Positions 21,654 to 31,438 of a stretch of 39,585 bases of DNA are shown piece by piece (the first letter of the stretch is position 1; every line of letters starts with the position of its first letter). The notes beneath the pieces were generated by a model. The model ran no database searches and had not been told where the DNA came from. It was given only the letters and a program-made list of their open reading frames with translations. The DNA lies in assembly GCF_000003815.2 (NCBI RefSeq), contig NC_049996.1:1054929-1094513 (forward strand), given 5' to 3'. The position numbers and the translations under genes are program-made. Origin of the DNA: Branchiostoma floridae. Taxonomy: Eukaryota; Chordata; Leptocardii; Amphioxiformes; Branchiostomatidae.

Positions 21654-22780
21654 ATGAAAAAACAAGAAATCTTTTTTAAAAAGTTGTGCCGTGCCGCGTG
21701 TTAGGGATATCGTCAGGAAAAAGTAGGTCAGCACTTCAAGCCCGGAAAGGCAAAATGCTGTGCCTTGGCAAAAACACAATACAATGACTGTTTTTACTGT
21801 TTCTGAAAGAGCTAACCAAGAGGAGTAAAATGCTTTTTAAATGAAGCAAATATCTTGAAGGGTTGCTGAGATATGGCTCCACAAAGTTGCCAAAACCTAC
21901 CCTGAGATATGGCCGGCTGCGCGATAAACGATGAAAATTTAAAAAAATACCTTTGAGGGGTGATGAAAATGTAAGTAAAGGCTGCAAAGCTTGTTTTATC
22001 TTATTTCCCTGTAATATGTACTACATAGAATCACTCCACAGAGTTCTGAACATTCATGTCATTTTATTATGCTTTTACACAGGGTCGAAGTATGCATTTT
22101 ACAACAAATTACACAGGTGGTACCGTGACATTTGATCCCTGGAGAAGGAAAAATCCTCCAAAGTCCACACACTTGTATCTCTTGACAGGGACAACCCTGT
22201 CTTTCAATATTTTACATATAACAGCACCCACTGGTGTCCTATAACACAATAATTGTAATCTTACCTGTAATTCTTTAAGAAATAAGTAAATTTGGGTTTA
22301 AAAGTTCACATTTTGGGTAACAGTCAATGGTGTTTTTTGCACCAGTTGAGTCGCATTGTAGAAGATTAAATATCATGCTTCATATACTTTTGCAATGTAC
22401 ACAACATTATGGTAACTTATATTACCAACAATGTCACATCTATAGAATATCAGCAATATTAATTGCCTTATAACAAGGTCAACTTGGTCAAGGTGAAAGG
22501 TAAGTGTGTGAATATGTCGAATTATTTTCATGTTGAGCCATGATGTTACACTGTATCAACAGTACAACTTAACACTTGGATAATAAAATTTAGAAGACAG
22601 ATGTTTGTACTAATAAGAGATAAAATATCAATAGGTAGACATTGTGTCAACACTAAATTTATTAGAACAAGTTCAATATTTTTCAAGGTCAAAGGCTCAG
22701 TCTTCAGGATACATACAATCGACACAGATTTCTTTGATGTACTTGCAGGTACTGTAACAGTGGGGGGTTGAAGTAGTGCT
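21654..22780. other. Intergenic stretch; nothing recognised
   Basis: No supported gene, RNA or repeat boundary. A GC-rich patch 'gtgccgtgccgcg' near 21699-21711 is loosely mirrored near 25253-25270, on either side of the segment that separates two LINE fragments. Confidence 0.4.
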
Positions 22781-22805
22781 AAATGACCATGCCAAATGCC
22801 TGTCA

Positions 22806-22995
22806 GGCTTTTGGCTCAGTCATTTAGGCTGCTGGTCTTGTGATCTTGAGGACCCGGTTTCGATTCCCGGGTCTGTCAGGATAATTGTATATATTGTTTC
22901 TTTCTGTTCTACTCGCCCCTCTGATTCTTACATTGGCGCCCGACGTGGCCCTGGTGGATAACAGGCCGGAGATGTGCCTGCCCACAGGGATTCTT
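22806..22995 (+). mobile_element. tRNA-like SINE/TRIM-like element
   Basis: TGGCTCAGTCAT (22812-22823) fits an A box, and ggtttcgattcc (about 22856-22867) fits a B box with one insertion. A T-arm stem cccgg/ccggg surrounds the latter. Acceptor-stem pairing is poor, so it is not an intact tRNA gene. About 65 bp downstream, ATTGGCGCCCGACGTGG (22932-22948) looks like an LTR-element primer-binding site, which starts TGG and is preceded by …TTACA. A tRNA-derived SINE is the simplest reading; a short terminal-repeat element is the alternative. Confidence 0.45.
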
Positions 22996-22999
22996 ACAG

Positions 23000-23544
23000 T
23001 ACATGTACTTCTCCTTATTTAATCAATACTATAAATAGTATAATGCAATGTAAACTACTTTTTACAAAAACAACAGGCTTACTTATCATTTTCTGTGGTT
23101 ACTGGTAGCAACAGTATTCTTTAATAAACTTAATGCTAATAGCACTGGCTGCACAACTTGTCAACATTATGTTTGACCTCTACCATTCAATATCTCCGCT
23201 CCGCTCTCCAGTCTTATATCAGCTACATCTGGTACTTGGTGCAATCTACACTCCACCTGAAAAACAAAATTATTTGAGTTTCATGATTAACATGTCTACC
23301 ATGGTAATAATGTTCTTCCATCTGAGGGGATGACGACCTACTCCATTACCACGTCTGATGTTCATCTACATCATGATCTTTCTTATGACTTCTTTCTTTC
23401 TTGTGACAAAAGAATCAGAATGATCCAATAATGAAATAAAGAATTCAATAAAGAAAGAAAGGCAAGTTGGGGTAAGGAATAGATTAACTTATTATCATTG
23501 ATTAAGAAGATAAATACCTGCAACAAGATGGAAGGAGGTAAGTG
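23000..23544. other. Intergenic stretch; nothing firmly recognised
   Basis: Contains a CT-rich tract and its complement (about 23390-23402 and 23448-23461). On + there is a donor-like site (ATGGAAGGAG|GTAAGT at 23538) that could be an exon end, but it is unsupported by any family match. Confidence 0.35.
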
Positions 23545-23622
23545 TCACTGCTTTTGAGCCATCTTCTGCGACTGAACCTCAGTACCAACTGCGACAACTT
23601 CGCCCGGTCGGTAGGAACCTGG
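23545..23622 (-). CDS. Candidate small protein gene, exon 2 (C-terminal)
   Basis: On the minus strand, acceptor tactcttgtctctactatcag precedes 23622. Twenty-five codons (PGSYRPGEVVAVGTEVQSQK, then MAQKQ) run to TGA at 23547-23545. The entry phase is 0, matching the phase-0 donor of the exon at 24401-24270, so the two give one 69-residue basic protein. I do not recognise the family. The frame is short, so chance cannot be excluded. The PG…RPGE…VGTE wording looks protein-like rather than random. Confidence 0.35.
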   Translation of the reverse strand, partial: PGSYRPGEVVAVGTEVQSQKMAQKQ

Positions 23623-24269
23623 CTGATAGTAGAGACAAGAGTATAATATTGCAGGTAAGTACAGATTTATGATTTTTACTACACCAGAAAAACCCTTGGC
23701 ACAATCTGACAAAAAATACACAATCTGGTTGCACTAATTTTTCACGTTGACAAAAATGCCATTAGCGTTTTGAAAAATTTGGGCATAGGTTACCCGGCTG
23801 GCCCCTATCTGGGGGGCACGGTGCCTCAAGTTCAACAAGTGAAAAAAATACACAATGGTATTTTAGTCTAGGAACGAGGCAAGAGATGATTCACACCAAC
23901 AGTAACGATGACATTTAAAATACAATTGATATTTTCTTAAAAATTGGGCATAGGTACCTCAAGTTACCATGGTGCCTTAAGTTCAACAAGTGAAAAAAAA
24001 TGCAAAAATACTAGTAGTACACAACAGGCCAATCAATGATCCATGTGTAAAACATACTAAATAAAGCAAGAAACTAAGAATAATTAATAAGACATAATTG
24101 CTAAGAAACATTTTACATACATGTAAGTTTCATGACTAAAACATGGATAAAGAAACACTGCATAGAAATTATATTGCTGGGATTGACTTGAGAAAAAATT
24201 GTTCAAAAGCACATTTTCTTCAACATGCCCCCCTCCCCCAAACACTACAAATTGTATCAAGTATTTTAC

Positions 24270-24401
24270 CTTGAAATTCTTCATCCATAGCGTCAAAAAA
24301 GGTTCTATTTGTGCCGCTTCAGTCAGATATCCTCCGTTTCTGAGGGGCACGCGGCCCAAAATTTGGCGCGTCAGGATCGCGCGGCGCCGCCGCTCGGCCA
24401 A
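24270..24401 (-). CDS. Candidate small protein gene, exon 1 (N-terminal)
   Basis: The frame runs from ATG 24401-24399 to donor AAG|GTAAAA (intron starts 24269), 44 codons, phase 0. It encodes an Arg-rich start (MAERRRRAILTRQILGRVPL) followed by RNGGYLTEAAQIEPFLTLWM, then KNFK. The start sits in the most CpG-rich patch of this area (about 24330-24450), as expected of a promoter. The basic amphipathic N-terminus would suit a mitochondrial presequence or a ribosomal/respiratory small subunit, which is inference only. An overlapping upstream ATG frame (24553-24371) could be a uORF. Intron length would be 647 bp. Confidence 0.4.
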
Positions 24402-24449
24402 ATCAGGGCGATCGTGGGGAAAACAGCTCGGCGCTTCGCCTTTGTGTAT

Positions 24450-25270
24450 GCTAGAAACTTGCCGATAACATCAAAACGTAGCCCTTTTTTTGTCGTCATT
24501 TTGGCACCAGGAACAAGAAGAAAAAATGAAATTCGTTCGGTGATTTTTATCATTAAAGATCGACAAGTCCTTTCAAATTGACTTTTATCTCCCGAAAAAT
24601 TTTTATGTTCCAGGCATCATTTTAAAGCTTGAAATGTGCTCTTTCAAATGGTACAAGTTTCATTCTGCTGCGGTCTAAGACGGCGAAACATCACAAGAAA
24701 GAGAAACTTATATCCTTTATTTTGATGGGTAAATTTGCCTCTAGAACAGGATAGTTGGGTGTGGGAAGATGGTAGTAAATTTACGGATCGCCGTACGGCA
24801 GAGGGTTTTCGTGGTAGCGTTGGAATACCTAGTCAAACGTTCTTAAGACGTTTCGATGACGTCATTGCCTACTTATATATTCACGTGCAATGCATTGGTC
24901 TAATTAGGCATTTATTTCATCTTGATGAATAGGTGATGCAAATTATTATTTGAGATAATTCACTTGATTATTTTTTACTCCAATGGATCTGAAATATCAC
25001 CATACGAACGCTTCATTCATTCGATGTAACCAGATCTTAAGAGGCTTTCAGTACCGACCACAACTGTTATCAAATGCGTAAAAGGGAGGTATAAAGCTTG
25101 ACGGGGATGTACTGTTGGTCGCCTAAGCCGTAAGTTTGTCCTCGAGAAAGAGAACTGGGAAGGGCCTTTGGAAGGGCCTTTGGAAGGGCTGGGTTAACAT
25201 TGCTTGAACCATTGAACCGACCAAGAAAATAGTGGGCACAAGGCCATGCCGCGCCATGCGCGGCAAGGCA
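24450..25270. other. Intergenic/5' flank; short 14-bp direct repeats
   Basis: No gene recognised. At about 25156-25192, GGAAGGGCCTTT repeats in tandem with a partial third unit. Open frames across it are chance. Confidence 0.4.
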
Positions 25271-25273
25271 AAA

Positions 25274-25452
25274 ATTAGTTTCCGGAGGATTGGAATGGAG
25301 CGAGGGTAACACCGATTCACAAGGTTTACCAAACAATTACAGTATTTTTCCGGCTGTGTCTAAAATTCTGAAGAGGGCTGTGCATATTCAGCTTTACTGT
25401 ACTGAAAACAACCAACTTTCTGAGGTTCAATCAGGTTTTAGACATAAACACC
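25274..25452 (+). pseudogene. Non-LTR retrotransposon fragment: RT fingers
   Basis: The text reads ISFPEDWNGARVTPIHK in one frame. After a frameshift near 25320 it continues PNNYSIFPAVSKILKRAVHI…ENNQLSEVQSGFRHKHPS. This is the RT region 'W+.A.V.PI.K…NYRPIS…SK.LER…QSGFR..HS' of CR1/L2-type elements, normally directly after the 'RLL…A…' segment found at 21513-21653. It stops abruptly at about 25452, and the next RT block appears at 27772. Confidence 0.7.
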
Positions 25453-25459
25453 CTAGTGG

Positions 25460-26130
25460 AGGCCTCCCTAAGATGCTTTCTGCCCTAAGATGCCACGGAT
25501 GTTATGCAAATCTTATCATTCATAAGTTTGCAGTGTTTGTTGCTACTGACTATGATGATTAGAAAGGTAAGTAAACCAAGTCCAACACGGCGGTCGGTTG
25601 CTAGGGTATTCTTTCCCGTTGCTATGCGAGTTCGACAGAGTATCGGCTTACAAAAGGCCTATTATTTGCAAACCGTAAATAATTTCAAAATAAACAAAAT
25701 GTTATGACAAGGAAAATGTATTCCAAATAAGATTAAATTCGCAATTTTAGATAGTTTGAATCTTCCCGTTTGAATTGAGATAGTTGTTTTGTTTCGATTT
25801 TGCTTCCAAAGACGATTATTTTCTGTTTCAAGGAAGGCCTTTAATTTGACCATATTCTTGATATTCTTGGCAAGTGCCATGGAAAATTCTCGATTTTTGT
25901 ATTTTTCGTCATCTGAGAGGCAAATAAGACTTTTTGATTTTGGGATTTTTTTAAATTTTAAGCAAAGTTACAGTCAAAAATATGTGTAAAAATGGCATTT
26001 TTTGCACTTAAATGCCAATAATTCAAAATCCAAGGCACTTTTTAAAATCCCAAAACGAAAATCTCGGGAAAACCGTTGCGGTCATTTTGAGCCTTGAATG
26101 AGTTAAGTTGGAATCTTCTTGGTGGAGAAC
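25460..26130. other. Intergenic stretch; nothing recognised
   Basis: AT-rich sequence with several chance frames. No repeat boundaries or splice-supported exon. Confidence 0.4.
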
Positions 26131-26175
26131 TTAAACGATGTTTGCACGAATATCATGCCACACGAATAGCGGGAG

Positions 26176-26283
26176 GGTGTATTCCGTATCGCCCAAGGTA
26201 TCAGCCCGACCGCGGGTCGCCTTCGGCCGTCGGGTGATCCGACCCTCGGGAGGGCTGAGACCGAGGGTGATGCGGAATACACC
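26176..26283. repeat. GC-rich nested inverted repeat (MITE-like stem)
   Basis: ggtgtattccgtatcgccc (26176-26194) pairs with gggtgatgcggaatacacc (26265-26283) with two mismatches. Inside are further nested complementary blocks (cagccc/gggctg, ccgaccg…, ccctcgggaggg). Outside, gtgttgtattttatttatgtc (26284-26304) is mirrored by gacataaacaacac near 26562. This points to a folded, CpG-dense element about 0.4 kb long. Confidence 0.6.
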
Positions 26284-26599
26284 GTGTTGTATTTTATTTA
26301 TGTCATACCCACCTGAGAAAACCCATGTTTTGATGCGAAATGCGCCATAAGTTGAAGAAATTTGGTGCCCTCGAACAATAAGTGATGCAACAGCAATGTT
26401 CCAACGTTTAAATCAGGTATTCGAATTGCCAATTCGGCCCGCTCGAAACAGTTTGATTTTTTCGAATGGAGCCTGTGTGATACGCCTTTCGAACCTGTGC
26501 GATACGGAAACGTACGGCCCGGTCCGGAACACCCATATCGATCGTTTTCGCGTCACATGTATGACATAAACAACACTTATGATATTAAAGGTCACCAAC

Positions 26600-27771
26600 A
26601 AAAACGCCAGTAGCTTCGTTACATATTACAGGTCCGCAAAAAAAACGAAAGCATAGATGTACTGTCCAGAAAATTGTTTATATTGGTTAAAAACTATATT
26701 TTTAGCCTGATTCAAGTTAGTTGGGTAGAAAAGGCCATAAAGCACGGTTTTACCTGCAATGACCGCAGATGACCTAAATAGAACACAGGTTCGGTTCGAA
26801 TTACGTCAGATGGAACAAGGTTCGAATTCAGCTAGACATGGGAGGTTTTGAGCCCGTATTTGACCACCGTGCAAAACAAATAGCTGTTTTTACCATTAAA
26901 AAATACTTACACATATTCAGTTCCCTTTTTTTTTAGACAGACTTTTCACTTTTCACAATAATATTGGTAGCGCCGAATCGCTGTGGTCACATGTTACTAG
27001 ATATTGCTGACTCGTGTCCCTAAATGTACAACCTTTACAAAACAGCCACACAACTGTCATACATACACATAAGATATAAAGCTTCACAAAAGACTACAAA
27101 TATTGATCTTCAAAGGTTTGTTGAGTAGAAGACCGGCCATAGAAAAAAACAACGAGCACACGAGCGAACTCCCCAGATATGTGTTACTCAACAAATGATT
27201 CGTACCGTCTATAAAAATGAAACTTCACAGAGTGATGACAAATTCGTTTCCCAAAATGTACACAGAGTTTTTTTTTAGTGATTTTGGCGTTGTGGTTTTT
27301 CGTAATGACATTGTTCGTCGGGCCGCCACATTCAGTGCATTTCGCCCATTTCCCATGAACACACGACCTGGATTGTTATAGATCCAGCCCTCCTCGCGGG
27401 AGACAAGAAGTACGAACAATCACAATTATACTGTTAAAAGAAAGCTTATATATGATAGAATTAAAATTTTCATTCATGTTTATCTTAATTGGTCACCAGC
27501 TTCCGAAGAAAGCAAATAACAAAAGCGTGCCAAGTTAGGGCGCACTGTCTAACGCAGCTCAAAGTCGGAAGTTATATTCACGATAACATCCTCAGCGTTT
27601 GCATGTTGTAACGCGAAGGATAAAGGGTTTATGAACCGTTTGACTAAATTTCTTATTCAAGTACGGTCTTTAGATGAATGTGTTAAAAATTCACTGATCA
27701 AAACTTGACCACTCTTTGGCAACTAGTGATAGAGCGCAGTAAGTTCGAGCGCGTAAAAAAGCATAGCATCT
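26600..27771. other. Intergenic stretch; nothing recognised
   Basis: No gene, RNA or repeat boundary was supported on either strand. Confidence 0.45.
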
Positions 27772-28339
27772 TTGGCCGGCCCCCGGTACACATCTGCGAC
27801 GCAAGACATGGTTCAAGCCATGAACTCTGGAAACCTTACAGGGGCTGTGTTCATCGATCTGTCTAAAGCGTTTGATATATTAGACAATTCTATCCTGCTT
27901 CAAAAATTGTTCAAGTACGGTATCCATGATAGAGCTGTTGTGGTATCGACCGCCCTTTAGACATATTTCGAGCGGTTGTCTCGATGGTTTGCGGTGAATT
28001 TCCTGCCCATTGATAAAGGGAAATATAAATACATGCAACTGGGTACAGACAAAAGACTGAAAGAATGCAAAAACTCTAGATTGACTATCAATGGTCAGCT
28101 TAGGTATATACATCGACAGTCACCTGAACTGGAAATGCCATTTCAAAGACGTGCTTGGTAAATCAATGCGATCATCGAGTATTATAATGCATATCAGTAC
28201 CTTTATATCTACATTTGCACTTCTTCCTTTGTACAACACGATATTCCTTCCGTATATAAACTATGGTAGTACTGTCTGGGATGCCGCACAGGAGCAAGAC
28301 GCACTTAAACTACAACGCATTCAGAACAGGGCCGGAAAG
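27772..28339 (+). pseudogene. Non-LTR retrotransposon fragment: RT palm through C-terminus
   Basis: 27772-27957 reads MVQAMNSGNLTGAVFIDLSK then AFDILDNSILLQKL, the RT motif A region (F-x-D-x-x-K-A-F-D). Sequence then jumps to WFAVNFLPIDKGKYKYMQLG and, in another frame, LGIYIDSHLNWKCHFKDVLG…PYINYGSTVWD…LQRIQNRA, the usual segment after the RT catalytic site. The block holding the catalytic YADD box is deleted, and several frameshifts occur, so it is dead. Order and strand agree with the pieces at 20107 and 25274. Confidence 0.78.
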
Positions 28340-28600
28340 TTTTTTTTTTTTTTTATTGCAACAGATAAATACATAACATGATGGCGACAAACTCAAGCTC
28401 AACATGCATATTTTCGTGCCGTCATCAGAAAAAGAACATTGAAACAAATACAGACAAGAAAAGCATATAACAAAAGTAATGTTAAGTAACACCATATAAC
28501 AAAATCATAGAATATATAAGAAAATACATTTGAATATAGGTGGATATTCGGACATGTACTCCGGGCCAAGCTGGTAGGATAGAGATTCACTTATTCAAAT
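28340..28600 (-). mobile_element. 3' end of a reverse-oriented poly(A) retroposon
   Basis: A 15-T run (28340-28354) followed by 'attgcaacagataaatacataacatgatgg' reads on the minus strand as a 3' UTR ending in …TTGCAATAAAAA…: an AATAAA-like signal directly joined to a poly(A) tail. It abuts the RT fragment exactly, so it probably inserted into it. The body is not identifiable, and the right boundary is a guess. Confidence 0.5.
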
Positions 28601-28719
28601 CTTTTTGTTTCTTTTATGAATGATTGTACATGCTGTAGAAGTTTTGTGTTGATTGATCTAGATAGAAATGCATATTCTGTGAAAAAGTCCTCTTTTCTAG
28701 GAACTTTCGGTCATTATTT

Positions 28720-29220
28720 TGCGACGCAGCAGTGTGCCTGCAATTACAAATCAGATATGCATTGGGCTTTGTCACGGACAAGAACATAATAGAAGAAAAA
28801 CACCTATCAAGCAACGTATGCAGCCCATGTTTTAACAAGCTGAACAAACTGGCTAAAACTGATCAGGACTTATCAACAAGAGTACAAAAACTGACAGAGG
28901 AGAAGGAAACATTGCTGTAAACACTGCGATAAAAACAGGCCAGCAAAAACAGACCACCCGTTGTTTCTGTAACTCCCGTTAAAGTTGGGGTTAAGAGACC
29001 GCTCGTCAAAACGCCAACATCGAAGGAAAGTGTGAAGCGGACCCTCTTGAGAACTCCCGTGAAGTACCACCCCATTCTACCAGCTGCAACCGTGCCCGTT
29101 CTACCAGCTGCAGCCGTGCGCGTTCTGCCAGCTGCAGTCGTGCGCGTTCACTCAACTCCCGTACAGCCATCCCAGGCAGACAAAATAGACACAGATTGGT
29201 TCAACCCTGGAACCAGTTTG
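28720..29220 (+). pseudogene. N-terminal part of a decayed DUF6589-like gene/element
   Basis: One frame (stops at 28918 and 28930) holds CDAAVCLQLQIRYALG…NIIEEKHLSSNVCSPCFNKL, with a C-x-x-C pair and helical spacing as in ZAD/THAP-style N-terminal zinc modules. A charged coiled coil follows (TRVQKLTEEKETLL), then a basic Pro/Val/Thr-rich linker (VSVTPVKVGVKRPLVKTPTS) and a VLPAA repeat. The two nonsense codons indicate a pseudogene. It is linked to the blocks at 30249 and 31439 by order, strand and by my memory of the layout of related invertebrate proteins. Confidence 0.5.
29074..29145 (+). repeat. 24-nt tandem repeat (3 units) encoding VLPAA(A/T/V)VR
   Basis: Units 29074-29097, 29098-29121 and 29122-29145 share 'gttctaccagctgcagccgtgcgc' with few changes. 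They keep the reading frame, giving an octapeptide repeat in the linker of the decayed gene. PstI/PvuII-like CAGCTGCA cores recur in each. Confidence 0.8.
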
Positions 29221-29329
29221 CACTGTGAAGCTGAGCGTTCACATGACTGTTTTCAATTACCAGGACAGGACAGAGCTCTGAACATATTCTGCAAAATTCA
29301 ACTTGCCAACATTATTTTTCTTTAATTTG

Positions 29330-30220
29330 GAAACCTTTGTACAAAAAGTCAAGCTGTAATTGTAGTCCCTACCAAAGCTAAGTAAACAGAGTGCATGAGT
29401 AAACATGATGAAGTAAACAGAGTGCTTATAATCTGTGTCCTTCGCACCAAGTACTTTAGTTTTAAAAAATGGTTTTCTCGTTTAAAAGTAATCTGCACTG
29501 AAAACTGCTATCATTATGGAATTTATTCTGCCATGTATCAATGGCAATCCAAATTGGATAGCACAGGACAAGATTTTCAGGACTCGAAATTCTACCTGTT
29601 TATACAAGTTACTGCTGGTAAAATTGGAGCTGTGCAGGTTTTTCTGGTGTCTACCTACACCTTACCTGCACTGGTTCATGTAATGGGTTTTATACATGAA
29701 TGTCATATGATGTAAGTGTATATGGATTGTTATTACCTCCTATATAGAAATGTAGTATAAAAGAAAAAAAAGCAATTATGGTTCCTGAACAATTTTAGCA
29801 TGATCTATACTTCCTAAATTTTGAGTGGTGCAGGTAATTTTCAATGTTTCTTGCACCAGTGCAGGTATGCAGAAAAAAGGATTCCAAGCCCTGATTTTGT
29901 ATGTTTTCCTGCAATATAAATTTGTCATGCATATTGCTGTTTGTAGGTGAGTATTTTAGTCCTGATAACTGATAGATCTGTGAAAATCACAATAGAACAA
30001 CCTGTTGACTCATAGAATCCCACCGGAGATTTCAAGGCCATCAATAATTAAAGATAGACTGCCTAATCTTTACATGACTATGATACTAATTATCTTCTTG
30101 TCAACTGTACCAGTTGTATGTAGAAAATGATTGCATGTTATAATTTACTAGTCTATTAAGCAATCTGTGTATCTGTCAGTGTCAAAACACTAACTACCTT
30201 GGTGTGGTATCTTTCTACAG
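29330..30220. other. Probable former intron; nothing recognised
   Basis: A frame at 29395-29715 has no recognisable motif. The stretch ends in an acceptor-like ctttctacag (30220), consistent with the flanking blocks having been separate exons. Confidence 0.35.
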
Positions 30221-30248
30221 GTGGTCATCACCTTCCCTTCTCAAAAAT

Positions 30249-30731
30249 GACCAAGATTGTGAAGGATGCACTGAATAGTACCTTCGTGCGCTTGTCAAGG
30301 GTGAACCTGAAAAGAAACTAGCAGGCATTTTGTACAAAAATCCAAAGCTGAGGCCATTTCTACACAGCCAGGTGTGCCAAAAGTTGTCCCAGGATTGTAC
30401 ATCACTATGTAGTAACAAGGAACCATCAGTGTTGAAGAAGACAGATATTGATGGCCTGCTGACCGTCGATTGGGACACCATCATCAACGAATGTAAGGAG
30501 AGAACCCCCCTCCTATATGAAGTTCTGGAAGCAGTAGGATGCAACACCCACAAGAACAGGAGTGTACAGGACAAGGTAGAAGAAAGGCACTACCCATCCA
30601 TTGGACTTGCTCGCAGTGCCCTTCTGCACCACAGGAACCTAAAGATCTCCAAATGGCAGTGGGCATGGTACAAGAAAAGGGAGGCACAACAAATGAGGCA
30701 CAGAGCACAAAGAAATGTATTGATCAGATGA
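30249..30731 (+). pseudogene. Central part of the decayed DUF6589-like gene
   Basis: After a TAG at 30279 the frame is open: YLRALVKGEPEKKLAGILYK, then SVLKKTDIDGLLTVDWDTII, then ERTPLLYEVLEAVG. Segments of the type 'LCS…PSVL…D…L..F.W..I..E….P.L…L' are found near the start of animal proteins with a C-terminal DUF6589 domain (recalled, not searched). It ends in a Lys/Arg-rich tail after KISKWQWAWYKK, where the original would continue. The stop codon and lost continuation argue for a relic. Confidence 0.5.
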
Positions 30732-31438
30732 TCGTTCTTCAAACCTTTTTGACTGTGACTGTGAGAGAACATGACATTTAATGTTGACTATTTTGATGTC
30801 AGTACAAATTTTACACATTCTGCATGCAATATACATAGTAACTAAGCTGAAGCTGTTTTTAGCCTGCAGTTGTAAGTTTGTAAATTGCATCTTGTGGATG
30901 TGTTTTTTAATATCTTTAGCCCGATTTTCCCTGTCACCAAGCCTTCACTCAGATGCTATATCATACCAGCATTACATTGATTTTTTTAGAATAATAATAC
31001 TGTATTTATGTTTAACATCACTCCACACTTTTATGCAACCATACGGGGTATGTACCAGGTTCTACAAGGAACCAGTGGCTGGAGTAGGGTTCTGTCATAT
31101 TCCCTTAGGAATACCATCAACATGCGAGATGTTGAAGGGCCGAAGTCTGTGACGTAAGCTTATAGGTAATTCACAAATATGGAATTTCCTTGGCAAAAGT
31201 ACAAAGACTTCTGTATGGGTATCAACTACATGTGCAATTATAATTAGATTTTGGATTTGTGTGCAAACAAAGGATATTTCACTCCACATCCCTCCCATGA
31301 GCAAAGGACTAAAACAACTAAACTCCACACTGCCATTCTGTATGTAGGACAGATTGTACGTGGAAGGAAAAACTGTCCTTCTTCAGAACATAATACATTA
31401 CATTAATGTTTTAATAGCTTAATATTAATGCATTTCAG

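Noticed and set aside
22806-22880. Intact tRNA gene
   Set aside because: A and B boxes and a T-arm are present but the acceptor stem does not pair well and the B box has an extra T; called a tRNA-like SINE head instead.
25070-25336. Long minus-strand frames opposite the RT fragment
   Set aside because: Shadow frames of the plus-strand LINE remnant and a short GC-rich direct repeat.
29395-29715. 106-codon plus-strand frame
   Set aside because: No recognisable domain; lies between decayed exons and fits a former intron.
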